From Sulfitobacter maritimus (GTDB taxonomy: Bacteria > Pseudomonadota > Alphaproteobacteria > Rhodobacterales > Rhodobacteraceae), in the NCBI RefSeq assembly GCF_013346665.1, contig NZ_JABVBB010000020.1, positions 1-64,000 on the forward strand: 64,000 nucleotides of DNA, written 5' to 3'. Below, piece by piece: positions 1 through 7,821 of the stretch. A model generated the notes under the pieces. It saw nothing but the letters and a program-made list of their open reading frames with translations. It had not been told where the DNA came from and did no database searches. The position numbers were made by a program, and so were the translations under genes. Numbering within the stretch: the first letter of the stretch is position 1; each line of letters opens with the position of its first letter.

Positions 1-38
1 TGGACCTGTCCCGCTTTCGTGCCGCCCCAAGTGCTCGT

Positions 39-896
39 TTAAGCCACTTTCCGTTCGAAGGCGACGGGGCTTTTCCAGCCCAGTGCTGAGTGGCGTCGCC
101 GTGGGTTGTAGAAGCCGTTGATGTATTCAAAGATCGCCATCTCAGCTTGCCGCCGTGTTTCCCATGACCTGCGCCAAATGAGTTCAGCTTTGATGGTTTT
201 GAAGAAGGTCTCGACGACAGCATTGTCGTAACAATTGCCCTTGCCAGACATCGACACCTTGAAGCCTTGCTGGCGCAGAAGTTTCTGGTAGTCGTGCGAA
301 CAATATTGCGACCCGCGATCCGTATGGTGGATGCAGCTCTTGGGCGGTGCCCTGAACGCAATTGCCATCTTCAAAGCCCGTATTGCCAAGTCTCGTTTCA
401 TACGGTTGCTGACCGCCCAGCCGATCACGCGCCTTGAATGCAGGTCGAGGATGACAGCCAAATACAGCCATCCCTCACGCGTCCAGACATAGCTGATGTC
501 ACCGGCCCATTTCTGGTTCGGTTGGTCAGCCATAAAATCCCGGTCCAGCAGGTTTGGCGCAATATTGAACTTGTGATCACTGTCTGTCGTCACCTTGTGT
601 TTACGGGTTCGCACCACGGATATGCCGTTCTGGCGCATCAAACGACCCACACGGCGGTGACCGATATTCAGGCCGATCTCCTTCAGTTCTTCTGTCATGC
701 GCGGCCTGCCATAGCTGCCCAGGCTGAGACGGGATTGTTCTTTGATGTGCGCCAAGGTGACCAGATCAGACCGCTGTCTGCGGCTGGCAGGACGGCTTCG
801 GAATGCTCGCAAACCGCGCGAACTGACACCGACAACGTGACACAAGCGGTTCACGGGGAAGTGGCTCCGGTGTTCCTCGACAAACCTAAATCTCAT
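39..896 (-). CDS. IS3-family transposase OrfB (DDE integrase domain)
   Basis: This 285-residue protein has the IS3 OrfB layout: an N-terminal HTH_21-like region (LGSYGRPRMTEEL) followed by an rve/DDE catalytic core. The acidic triad is visible: D in GDISYVWT, D in HHTDRGSQYC, and E in NAVVETFFKTIK, with the usual K/R seven residues later. The C-terminus shows the typical NPRRRHSALG stretch. OrfB lies in the -1 frame relative to OrfA and its ATG overlaps the OrfA stop as ATGA. In this family the active transposase is normally the OrfAB fusion made by frameshifting; OrfB alone is often inactive or regulatory. Confidence 0.93.
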   Translation of the reverse strand: MRFRFVEEHRSHFPVNRLCHVVGVSSRGLRAFRSRPASRRQRSDLVTLAHIKEQSRLSLGSYGRPRMTEELKEIGLNIGHRRVGRLMRQNGISVVRTRKHKVTTDSDHKFNIAPNLLDRDFMADQPNQKWAGDISYVWTREGWLYLAVILDLHSRRVIGWAVSNRMKRDLAIRALKMAIAFRAPPKSCIHHTDRGSQYCSHDYQKLLRQQGFKVSMSGKGNCYDNAVVETFFKTIKAELIWRRSWETRRQAEMAIFEYINGFYNPRRRHSALGWKSPVAFERKVA

Positions 897-1168
897 TGCT
901 TTAGGCCCGCAAAGAACTGGGTGGCCTTTTTTAGGATTTCCCTCTCCTCCTTGAGAAGACGGTTCTCGCGCCGAAGTCGCTCATTCTCTTGGGCGAGGCT
1001 CAAATCCTCTTTCGACACCACGTCTGTGCCTCGGTGCGCGGTGATCCATTTGTTAAGCGTCGACATGCCAACACCCAGATCGTCAGCCACCTGCTTGCGC
1101 GTCAGCCCACTCGTCAGTGCGATACGCACCGCATCCTGGCGGAATTCGTCCGTCCGTTTCAGTCCCAT
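893..1168 (-). CDS. IS3-family transposase OrfA (helix-turn-helix)
   Basis: This 91-residue protein has an HTH_Tnp_1 domain (about residues 5-50, with LTRKQVADDLGVGMSTLNKW as the helix-turn-helix) and a leucine-zipper-like coiled coil (LAQENERLRRENRLLKEEREILKK). It binds the IS ends and supplies the N-terminus of the OrfAB transposase. It ends KKATQFFAGLKQ, and the codons for the KK pair carry the slippery run used for frameshifting. The predicted start is an ATG at 1168, 63 bases inside the right end. Confidence 0.9.
   Translation of the reverse strand: MGLKRTDEFRQDAVRIALTSGLTRKQVADDLGVGMSTLNKWITAHRGTDVVSKEDLSLAQENERLRRENRLLKEEREILKKATQFFAGLKQ
926..932 (-). promoter_or_regulatory. A6G slippery site for -1 programmed frameshift
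   Basis: On the minus strand the sequence reads CTA AAA AAG in the OrfA frame, which is the A-AAA-AAG heptamer used by many IS3 elements. A -1 slip here continues through GGC CAC CCA with no stop and enters OrfB upstream of its ATG. This would give a full OrfAB transposase. The slip itself is inferred. Confidence 0.75.
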
Positions 1169-1309
1169 AGTTCATCTCCTTTGTTGCAGTAAATGCTATC
1201 AAAGGAGCGGCATCAAACTGCGACAGGTCCAATGTGAATGCCCCCTATGATGACGCCTATGACGTCCTCCGACCATCCGGGAAACCTACATCGCCCCAAC
1301 CCGGCCTCA

Positions 1310-1465
1310 CCTAGACAAGGCAACTGTCCCATCAAAAATGACGCCCCGCTCGAGGAGGATATCTTGGACCTCCCGGCACGCGGATAGCGACAACACCAGC
1401 GCACCGCCAGCAGGATGATCTCGCGCGGAAACCTGTGCTACTTGAACGGGTTATGCCGGATCATC
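1310..1465 (-). pseudogene. Decayed IS6-family transposase N-terminus
   Basis: Read on the minus strand from about 1463, one frame gives PFK-stop-HRFPREIILLAVRWCCRYP. After a frame change near 1380 it continues EVQDILLERGVIFDGTVALSR and then stops. This matches the well-known N-terminus of IS6/IS26-type transposases (HRFPxEIILLAVRWYxRYPLSYRDVxDLLAERG). The reading is broken by an in-frame stop and a frameshift, and the catalytic part is absent. The rest of the gap between the IS3 element and the phosphatase gene (1232-1556) holds nothing else I recognise. Confidence 0.7.
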
Positions 1466-1556
1466 ACATACTCGTCGGCTTGGAGCTACCATGTCTTTGA
1501 CATTCCGACGGTTAATGCAACGGCCCTTCTCAGAGCGCCCGGCATCTAAATGAACT

Positions 1557-2249
1557 TTATAGAAAGCGACCAAGATAGCTGATATCCGGCAAGATGTCCG
1601 TAGCCATCGGGGAGAGATCTTGCTCACTACCAGTACCGCTTAGGACGCCAATTACCCGACCCGCGCCGCTGTCACTTCCGAGTTGCAGATCTTGGATATT
1701 GTCCCCCACCATCGCCACCTCATGTGGTGCCAGACCCAGCTCGCCGGCAAAGGCCAACAGAGCTGCGGGGTCCGGCTTATGTCCGTGGCCGGAGTCGTAT
1801 CCGGCTATGAAGACGAAATTCTCAGCCAGTCCGGCGTGATCCAAAAACACCTTAATCGCCGCTGCGCTATCGCTGCTGGCGACCCCCATGACGTAGCCCT
1901 GCGCCGAAAGCGATCTGATCACCTCAGCGCCCCCGGGGATCGGCACGGCGTTTTGCATGGCGGCTGTGAATATCTCGTCGATACAGGCAATCAACACATC
2001 GCGGCTCCAGTCCACCCCATGCGCGATCCAAGCCTCAGCGATCTCGGCAGAGTTGCCTGCCGCGAAAAGCCCTCCAGCTTCGGCGCGGCCGGTCTCAGGA
2101 TCGGCGTCGGCCGACATGAGCAACTCTCTGGCCAGATCAGCATCGCCCCGCGCCGCTGTAGTCGCGGCCTTAAGATTCACCTCGGTCCAGGTGGCGTGGT
2201 AATCCAGCAAAGTGCCGTCCTTATCAAAAAGGATCGCCTTAATTGTCAT
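1557..2249 (-). CDS. HAD-superfamily phosphatase (phosphoglycolate phosphatase-like)
   Basis: This 230-residue protein has all four HAD motifs: I, D9-K-D11-G-T with the nucleophile and acid/base aspartates; II, the serine in VASSDS; III, the lysine in HKPDP; IV, the aspartates in GDNIQD. The cap between motifs I and II is helical, as in subfamily IA (Gph-type) enzymes. The family removes phosphate from small organic phosphates. The gene starts 12 bases after the permease stop and is the last gene of an ABC importer operon. The likely job is therefore dephosphorylation of the imported compound. The motif I sequence (DKDGT) argues against phosphonoacetaldehyde hydrolase, which has a different signature. 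The exact substrate is unknown. Confidence 0.8.
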   Translation of the reverse strand: MTIKAILFDKDGTLLDYHATWTEVNLKAATTAARGDADLARELLMSADADPETGRAEAGGLFAAGNSAEIAEAWIAHGVDWSRDVLIACIDEIFTAAMQNAVPIPGGAEVIRSLSAQGYVMGVASSDSAAAIKVFLDHAGLAENFVFIAGYDSGHGHKPDPAALLAFAGELGLAPHEVAMVGDNIQDLQLGSDSGAGRVIGVLSGTGSEQDLSPMATDILPDISYLGRFL

Positions 2250-2261
2250 GAGTGCATCGCC

Positions 2262-3938
2262 TTATCGAATGAGAGTAACGCCACGCGCCCCGGCAGCCCA
2301 AAGCACCGTGCGCACGAGCAGCAGCATCAATATCACAATGCCCATGATGCAGACAGAAAAGGCCGCCGCTTGGTTGGTCGCGCCGCGGTCGGCCAATTGC
2401 AGGACCGAAACCGCGGCAACCTGCGTTTGGGGGGTGATGAGGAAGATCACCGCCGACAGCGACACCATCGCACGCATAAAGAAGAACACCCCAACACCAA
2501 GCAGCGTGGGCCAAAGCAACGGCAGGGTCACCTTGAACAAAGTGCGCAACGCGCTGCCACCCAGCATGGTAGACGCCTCGTCAAAGGTGCTGCTGATCTG
2601 TTTGAGACTGGTGGCGGTGATCAGGTAGCCCTGCGCATGGTTGTAGTAGATATAGAGCAGGATGATCAGTGGGAAGGTCCCGTACAGGAAGTTTAGCGGG
2701 TTCGAAAGACTGTTGAACGCCAGCACATAGCCCAGCCCCAGTACCATGCCGGGGATCGAGGCTGGCAAGGTCGCAAGGAAGGAGATCGGCCCGCTGAGCG
2801 GCGTGCGGAATTTCAGCGTCACAATCGACGCTGCAAAAACCGCGATCACCCCGAAAAACGCAGTCGCCATGGCCACGCCGATCGAATTCCACAAAGGCGC
2901 CGTGCCGTTTTGCACGTCAAAGCGGTAATGCTGCAATGTGAAGCTCATATTATAGGGCCAGAGTTTGACCAGACTGGCAAAGACCACGATCAGCGGGACC
3001 GACAAAAAGACCCCGACAATCAGCCCCGCATAGGTGCCAAACAACCAATCCCGCTTGCGGTTCGGGCGGATTTGAAGCGCGACCGATTTGTCGGTCACCT
3101 GAGAGTGTTGCTTCTTGGAAATCCGCTCAACGATCAGTTTGGAGAGGGCCGCAGGGACCAACAGGATAACCCCGATCACCGCGCCGAGATGAAATTGGGC
3201 CTGCCCGATTACCTTGCTGTAAATCTCGGTCGCCAGCACATCGAAGTTGCCCCCGATCACGATGGCATTGCCGAAATCGGTGATCGACAGGGAGAAGGCG
3301 ACAAAAAGCGCCGCGGCAATCCCGAACTTGGTCGAGGCCAGCGTCACCGTGCGAAATATCTTGAAAGGCCGCGCGCCCATGACGATGGCCCCTTCATAAA
3401 GCCGGGCATCCGCCACCGCGAGCGCGGCGGAGAGGATCAGGAACGCATAGGGGAAAGTATAAAGCGTATTGGCAATCGCAACGCCCCAGAAACCGTAGAT
3501 CTCAATGTCGAAGCCCAGAAACCGGTTGAAGATACCATTGCGGCCTAGAAGAAAGATCAGCCCCTGTGCTTGGATCAATGAGGGCGCAAACAGCGGCAGC
3601 ATAACCACCATGCGCAGCGCGGATTTCCAGACGACATGCGTGCGTTGCAACGCATAGGCGTAGAAATAGGCCAGCGTCACGGCGCAGAAGGCGGAGAGCC
3701 CCGATACGGCGAGACTGTTGACCACAAGCTCCCATATGCGTGGATCACTGAGTGCCGCAACATAGTTACCAAGCCCATACCCGGCGCCCGTGTCAAAGCT
3801 CCGCCATAGGATGGCAATGACCGGGACGACGAAAAACACCGCCAATGCCAGAAGGACGAGGACCGAGAGGCCGAGCGAGATCGTGGTGTCGCCCATCTTC
3901 GGCAAACGGCGACGCGGGGGAGCCATAACATCAGCCAT
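2262..3938 (-). CDS. ABC transporter permease, fused double-domain (AfuB/PhnV-type)
   Basis: This 558-residue membrane protein is two BPD_transp_1 permease domains in tandem. Each has about six transmembrane helices and an EAA-type coupling loop (near MGARPFKIFRTVTL in the first half and LGGSALRTLFKVTLP in the second). This arrangement is typical of iron(III), hexose-phosphate and putative 2-aminoethylphosphonate importers. It would form the channel with the ATPase encoded just upstream, whose TAA stop overlaps this ATG by one base (TAATG). It lies in the inner membrane. The substrate cannot be read from the permease. Confidence 0.87.
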   Translation of the reverse strand: MADVMAPPRRRLPKMGDTTISLGLSVLVLLALAVFFVVPVIAILWRSFDTGAGYGLGNYVAALSDPRIWELVVNSLAVSGLSAFCAVTLAYFYAYALQRTHVVWKSALRMVVMLPLFAPSLIQAQGLIFLLGRNGIFNRFLGFDIEIYGFWGVAIANTLYTFPYAFLILSAALAVADARLYEGAIVMGARPFKIFRTVTLASTKFGIAAALFVAFSLSITDFGNAIVIGGNFDVLATEIYSKVIGQAQFHLGAVIGVILLVPAALSKLIVERISKKQHSQVTDKSVALQIRPNRKRDWLFGTYAGLIVGVFLSVPLIVVFASLVKLWPYNMSFTLQHYRFDVQNGTAPLWNSIGVAMATAFFGVIAVFAASIVTLKFRTPLSGPISFLATLPASIPGMVLGLGYVLAFNSLSNPLNFLYGTFPLIILLYIYYNHAQGYLITATSLKQISSTFDEASTMLGGSALRTLFKVTLPLLWPTLLGVGVFFFMRAMVSLSAVIFLITPQTQVAAVSVLQLADRGATNQAAAFSVCIMGIVILMLLLVRTVLWAAGARGVTLIR

Positions 3939-4978
3939 TAGCGCAGCACCAAAAGCGCATTAGCCGGGAAATTGGCCAGCAGTTGGTCGCCCCGTCGAGG
4001 TGTCTGGGCCAACCCGTTCATTTCTACCTGAAGCAGTTGATCCGGCGCGCCATTTGGGCGCAGTTCGACATGTTGAAGATTGCCCATGAAACGGGTGTTC
4101 GTCACCGTGCAGGCCAAGCTGTTTTCGGCCCCTGCCGGCTCATCGCTCAAGGTTATTGCCTCAGGCCTCAGGCCGAGCGTCGTGGCCCCGTTGAGCGGCC
4201 CTTCGATGTGCAGCTCCTGCATTCCGAACTGCGCTCTGCCGGCTGCATTGGCACTGATGTCGAGCAAGTTGATCGCGCCGATAAAATCCGCCACGAAACG
4301 GGTCTGCGGATGCGCATAAAGATCACGCGGCGCGCCTACTTGTTCGATCTGCCCATCGCGCAGGACGACGATCTGATCAGCCATCTCAAGCGCTTCGTTC
4401 TGATCATGGGTAACCATGATTGTGGTGATGCCGAATTTCTGCTGGATGCTGCGGATTTCACTGCGCAGCTCGGCGCGGACTTTTGCGTCGAGTGCTGAGA
4501 GCGGTTCATCCAGCAGCAAAAGGGAGGGTTCTGGCGCCAGTGCACGCGCGATAGCGATACGCTGCTGTTGCCCACCCGACATCTGTTCGGGCAGTTTGCC
4601 GGCCTGATCGCGCAGATGGACAAGATCAAGCATCTCTTCCGCCCGCGCCCGGCGCCGCCCCCGGCTCCAGCCGCGACACTCAAGCCCATATTGCACATTG
4701 CGCAGGGCGGTCAGGTTGGGGAAAAGCGAATAGGATTGAAACACGACGCCGAAATTGCGCTCAGACGGTGGCGTGTCTGACAGGTCATCCTCCCCCAGAA
4801 GGATCTGGCCTTCCTCCGCAGTCTCCAACCCCGCGATGACCCGCAGCAGGGTGGTTTTCCCACAGCCTGAGGGGCCCAGAAAACAGGTCAGGCTGCCTGC
4901 CGGAATGGTCAGCGACAGATCACTCAACGCGGTGACATGGCCATATCGTTTGGTAGTATTCTTAACGTCGAGATCCAT
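3938..4978 (-). CDS. ABC transporter ATP-binding protein (PotA/FbpC-type with TOBE domain)
   Basis: This 346-residue importer ATPase has Walker A (GPSGCGKT, residues 35-42), a Q-loop, signature MSGGQQQR, Walker B (LLLLDEP) and the switch histidine in VTHDQNEA. A C-terminal TOBE-like region contains LGLRPEAITL. The frame is open well upstream to 5212, but the ATG at 4978 begins the conserved domain and is preceded by AAAGGCG, so I take 4978. It lies between the binding-protein gene (97 bases upstream, with a hairpin in the gap) and the permease. It energises uptake by this system. Confidence 0.88.
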   Translation of the reverse strand: MDLDVKNTTKRYGHVTALSDLSLTIPAGSLTCFLGPSGCGKTTLLRVIAGLETAEEGQILLGEDDLSDTPPSERNFGVVFQSYSLFPNLTALRNVQYGLECRGWSRGRRRARAEEMLDLVHLRDQAGKLPEQMSGGQQQRIAIARALAPEPSLLLLDEPLSALDAKVRAELRSEIRSIQQKFGITTIMVTHDQNEALEMADQIVVLRDGQIEQVGAPRDLYAHPQTRFVADFIGAINLLDISANAAGRAQFGMQELHIEGPLNGATTLGLRPEAITLSDEPAGAENSLACTVTNTRFMGNLQHVELRPNGAPDQLLQVEMNGLAQTPRRGDQLLANFPANALLVLR

Positions 4979-5007
4979 GGATCGCCTTTTGGTCTGTAAG
5001 AAAATAA

Positions 5008-5036
5008 CGCCCCCGACCTTGGATCGGTCAGGGGCG
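5008..5036 (-). terminator. Intercistronic hairpin with U-rich tail between binding protein and ATPase genes
   Basis: On the minus strand CCCCTGACC pairs with GGTCGGGGG around a seven-base loop, and the sequence then runs into TTATTTTCTT. It sits in the 97-base gap after the binding-protein stop. Such partial terminators or 3'-end stabilisers usually let the binding protein be made in excess over the membrane components. The function is inferred. Confidence 0.6.
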
Positions 5037-5075
5037 GTCTCGGCCCGAGGAGTGCTTAGGCCGAGGGCAAAGCCA

Positions 5076-6074
5076 TCAGTTCTCGTAGCGCTTCTGCCAT
5101 TCTTCGATAATCGCCGTGCGGTCGTCGGCAGCCGCTTTGAAATCCGTGGGGTGCAAAACGTCAGAGGTGTCTTTCGGCAAGCCCGCATCAAGGAATTGCT
5201 GTGGCTTCTCACCCCCCGGCATGGTCACGATCGCTTTCCACTTACCATAGGCTGTGGCGGCTTCTGGGGTGATCGTCCAATCGAGGAACCGCTTCGCGTC
5301 TTCCTTATTGTCCGAGCTTGCGACCAGCGCGTTGGCCTCCAACTCGTTACCGGACCCTTCGGAAGGGATCACCATCGTGATCGGGTAGCCTTCGGCGATG
5401 TTCTTGATCGCACGCATGTCATAGGACGCGCCGACGATATACTCGCCCGCCGATGCTGCGTGACAAGGCTTGGAACCGGATTTGATGTATTGCGCGACAT
5501 TCTCATCGAGATCGTCCAAAAGTGCCCAACCATCTTCTTCGCCCATCATCTGAAGGATCGAACTAATCTGAATATAGCCGGTGCCAGAGGAGGCTGGGTT
5601 CGGCATAACCACTTCACCCTTGAAGGCGGGATCGGTCAGATCGGCCCAAGAGGTCGGCATCTCGAGACCCTTGTCTTTCAGGCGTTCATTGTTCACGCAA
5701 AAGGCCGCCATATAGCCGGTCACAGCGAACCATTTGTCGTCTGCCGATTTAAAAGCCGCCGGGATGCCTTCGATGCCTTCAGGCGCATAGGGCTCAAGGG
5801 TCTTTTCGATCTCAGGGTTCACGATGGTCGAGGCGGCAAAACCCCAGATCACGTCATGCTGTGGGTTGCCCTGCTCTGCGATGATCCGCGCGGCCAGATC
5901 GCCTGTCGACAGGCGCAGCATGTTCATTTCGACATCTGGCATCGCCTCCCGCGCCAGATCGAGAAATGCAGCGGCTTCATCTTCTTCATAGGAGGTGTAA
6001 ATTGTGATCTCACCCGCATAGGCCTGCGTGGTCAGCATCAAGGCTGCGGTGATACTTGCGGTTTGAAATTTCAT
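5076..6074 (-). CDS. ABC transporter periplasmic binding protein (2-aminoethylphosphonate/iron-type, SBP_bac_6-like)
   Basis: This 332-residue protein has a cleavable signal peptide (about residues 1-20, ending AYA) and the start of the mature protein (EITIYTSYEEDE) typical of this fold. The stretches STGDLAARIIAEQGNPQHDV and WGFAAS resemble proteins annotated as putative 2-aminoethylphosphonate-binding. Relatives bind iron(III) or hexose phosphates. The partner HAD phosphatase and the DeoR-type regulator favour an organophosphate or phosphonate over iron. A good ribosome site (GAGGGG) precedes the ATG. It is the first gene of the operon and diverges from the deoR-type gene. The substrate is inference. 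Confidence 0.8.
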   Translation of the reverse strand: MKFQTASITAALMLTTQAYAGEITIYTSYEEDEAAAFLDLAREAMPDVEMNMLRLSTGDLAARIIAEQGNPQHDVIWGFAASTIVNPEIEKTLEPYAPEGIEGIPAAFKSADDKWFAVTGYMAAFCVNNERLKDKGLEMPTSWADLTDPAFKGEVVMPNPASSGTGYIQISSILQMMGEEDGWALLDDLDENVAQYIKSGSKPCHAASAGEYIVGASYDMRAIKNIAEGYPITMVIPSEGSGNELEANALVASSDNKEDAKRFLDWTITPEAATAYGKWKAIVTMPGGEKPQQFLDAGLPKDTSDVLHPTDFKAAADDRTAIIEEWQKRYEN

Positions 6075-6105
6075 GATATGTCCCCTCTGTTTTTGTTCAT
6101 GTTCT

Positions 6106-6140
6106 TACAAGCAACCTACAAAATGTCAGATCATTTACAA
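6106..6140. promoter_or_regulatory. Three TACAA direct repeats in the divergent promoter region
   Basis: TACAA occurs at 6106, 6117 and 6136, the first and last within a longer TTACAAG. The spacings of 11 and 19 bases place them on roughly the same helix face. They sit between the binding-protein gene (start 6074) and the DeoR-family gene (start 6266). DeoR-family regulators often bind direct repeats, so this is a candidate operator. No binding evidence can be seen from sequence alone. Confidence 0.35.
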
Positions 6141-6265
6141 GATAAATGTTAAATATCTTCCAAAGTTCTGGATTGGCATTGGTCTTTCGGTATAGCATAG
6201 GGCCGTGATACAACTGCCGGCCCACCGTGCGGGTGACGCAAAATTATTAGATCGGGCGATCCTTG

Positions 6266-7039
6266 ATGTCATTGGGACCGGACAAGAAAGACAAACGCCG
6301 CGCCGCGTTGATGAGCATTGCCGAAGAGCGCGGCTATATCACGCTGGCTGAGGCTGCCGAGGCTCTGGGCGTGTCTGCCCAGACCATTCGTCGCGATATG
6401 AATGAGCTGGAAAAGCTTGGGCGGGTCAAGCGCACACATGGCGGCATCACCTTTACCGGTGCCTTGGACCAGCGCGCATGGCGGCAGCGGCAACGCAGCC
6501 AAACGGCCGAGAAAAAGAGCATCGCCGAGCGGATTGCAAGTATCGTCACCGACGGCGCGACCATTTTTTTGGACATCGGCACCACCTGCGAGGAAGTCGC
6601 TCTTGCGCTTTTGGCGCGACGCAACCTCAAGATCGTGACCTACAGCATCCGCAGTGCGGCGGTTTTCGACGACCGCGAGGATTTCACCGTGGCCATCCCC
6701 GGCGGGATCGTGAGACATATCGACGGGGCGATTTTAGGTGCGGGCGGTGATGACTTCATCTCTCAGTTCAGTTTCGATTATGCCATCATCGCGGTGAGCG
6801 GCATCGACATGCAGGGCAGGCTTCGCGATGATGACGAATTCGAGGTCCTGCGTGTCCGCACGGCGATTGCCCATGCGCGTCAGACCCTGCTGGCGCTGAC
6901 CACCGACAAGATTGGCACCGGCGGTCTAGTGAAACTCTGCGACCTGAGCGAGATTGATGTCGTGGTCGCTAACGATGAGCTGCCAGAGCCGCTTGCTGAT
7001 TTGGTTCTGGCAAAGAACGTCGAGCTCGTTTCCCTGTAA
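6266..7039 (+). CDS. DeoR/GlpR-family transcriptional regulator
   Basis: This 257-residue protein has the DeoR N-terminal winged helix (residues about 10-60, YITLAEAAEALGVSAQTIRRDMNELEKLGRVKRTHGG) and a DeoRC sensor domain (FLDIGTTCEEVA, the ribose-phosphate-isomerase-like phosphate-binding loop). The family usually represses a catabolic operon and is released by a phosphorylated sugar or similar metabolite. It is divergent from the ABC importer/phosphatase operon and so probably controls it. A TTG three bases upstream could also start translation, but the ATG at 6266 is preferred. Confidence 0.87.
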   Translation: MSLGPDKKDKRRAALMSIAEERGYITLAEAAEALGVSAQTIRRDMNELEKLGRVKRTHGGITFTGALDQRAWRQRQRSQTAEKKSIAERIASIVTDGATIFLDIGTTCEEVALALLARRNLKIVTYSIRSAAVFDDREDFTVAIPGGIVRHIDGAILGAGGDDFISQFSFDYAIIAVSGIDMQGRLRDDDEFEVLRVRTAIAHARQTLLALTTDKIGTGGLVKLCDLSEIDVVVANDELPEPLADLVLAKNVELVSL

Positions 7040-7092
7040 GCTTTCGCGCGAGCTCCCTTTGAACGATCCACTGGAGGGCCTTCCTCTTTCTT

Positions 7093-7338
7093 CAGGAAAT
7101 ATCTGACGAACTCGGCTATCTCCCCTTCGCACAGACCGGCGGCCAGCTGCTGTTCCACCTCGCCAGTCGCCTTTACGGGCGTACGTCCATCATCGTAACG
7201 ACTAACCTCGACTTCGGTGAGTGGCCATTGGTCTTCGGAGACGCCAAGATGACGACAGCGCTACTCGATCACCTTACCCACCAATGCGACATCTTCAAAA
7301 CTGGCAACGAAAGTGGGCACTTCAAGTGCCGCGAATGA
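7093..7338 (+). pseudogene. IS21-family IstB ATPase, C-terminal fragment
   Basis: An open stretch encodes [18 protein letters not shown], then [38 protein letters not shown] and FKTGNES, ending at TGA 7336-7338. This is the recognisable tail of IstB from the Walker B motif (usually [11 protein letters not shown]) to near the end. The N-terminal two thirds, including Walker A, and any istA are missing. It is a dead remnant immediately downstream of the deoR-type gene. Confidence 0.8.
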
Positions 7339-7599
7339 CCTGAACCTGGATACGGATGCGTTGTATGAAGGCTACACCGCATCGGGCAAGCTACCCGAGC
7401 ACTTCGATGAGGGGCATGATTGCCCGCCGATCCACAAATTGACTTCGTCAGTTGGCCACATCTCCTGGCTGGGAACGGAACACTGACGTAGTTCTGCCGC
7501 GCCTCCAGTCCTTGGCAGAAAGGCACAGTCGGGAAGTAACTGACGTTTTCGAAGGTGGCTGCTCGCAAACCCGACCTTCGACAATGCACAGATTACAAC
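7339..7599. other. Intergenic stretch without recognisable gene, inside IS debris
   Basis: Between the IstB tail and the IS30 tail I see no convincing coding sequence. A short plus-strand reading (LYEGYTASGKLPEHFDEG onward) runs to a stop near 7485 but matches nothing I know. Confidence 0.4.
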
Positions 7600-7704
7600 A
7601 TGAAGGTGATCTTTGATCGCCTCAGCAACACGCCGCGTAAGAGTTTCGGATGGAAGGCGCCAACCGAGGTCTTCCGCGAAAAGATCTTAGAGGAAATGCG
7701 ATGA
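7600..7704 (+). pseudogene. IS30-family transposase, C-terminal fragment
   Basis: A 34-residue reading contains FDRLSNTPRKSFGWKAPTEVF and ends REKILEEMR-stop. The NTPRKxxGWKxPxEVF pattern is the characteristic C-terminus of IS30 transposases. All catalytic parts are missing. A second copy of ACCGAGGTCTTC lies at about 7760 and reads PTEVFCRK-stop in one frame, which suggests a further nested scrap of the same family. Confidence 0.65.
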
Positions 7705-7821
7705 CGCCATACCTTGAGCTCGACAGGTCGCGGTTCAGGTATCGCTCATAAGGAGCCCGACCGAGGTCTTCTGTAGGAAATAGTCCCGTAAAATCTAGTA
7801 CAACTATGATCGCTACACGAC

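Larger units (their letters stand above)
1..1231 (-). mobile_element. IS3-family insertion sequence, complete
   Basis: The element is bounded by imperfect terminal inverted repeats. The left end (1-26) and the reverse complement of the right end (1206-1231) both begin TGGACCTGTC and agree at 20 of 26 positions. Between them lie two overlapping minus-strand frames, orfA (893-1168) and orfB (39-896), in the usual IS3 arrangement. The window begins exactly at the left end, so the upstream target duplication cannot be checked; the three bases after the right end are ATG. Both frames are intact and the frameshift signal is present, so the element could be active. Confidence 0.9.

Noticed and set aside
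1213-1404. 63-codon open frame as a real small gene
   Set aside because: Its first part is the decayed IS6 transposase and the rest is out of frame, running into the IS3 terminal repeat.
1557-2249. Phosphonoacetaldehyde hydrolase (PhnX) as identity of the HAD protein
   Set aside because: Motif I is DKDGT with a Gph-like cap; the PhnX pattern of motif I and its cap lysine are not seen, and no PhnW-like transaminase is nearby.
4979-5212. 78-codon N-terminal extension of the ABC ATPase
   Set aside because: The extension is antisense-like in composition, overlaps the binding-protein 3' end and hairpin, and the ATG at 4978 has a ribosome site and the standard domain start.
4755-6152. 465-codon open frame opposite the ATPase and binding-protein genes
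   Set aside because: It is antisense to two well-supported genes and lacks any recognisable motif.
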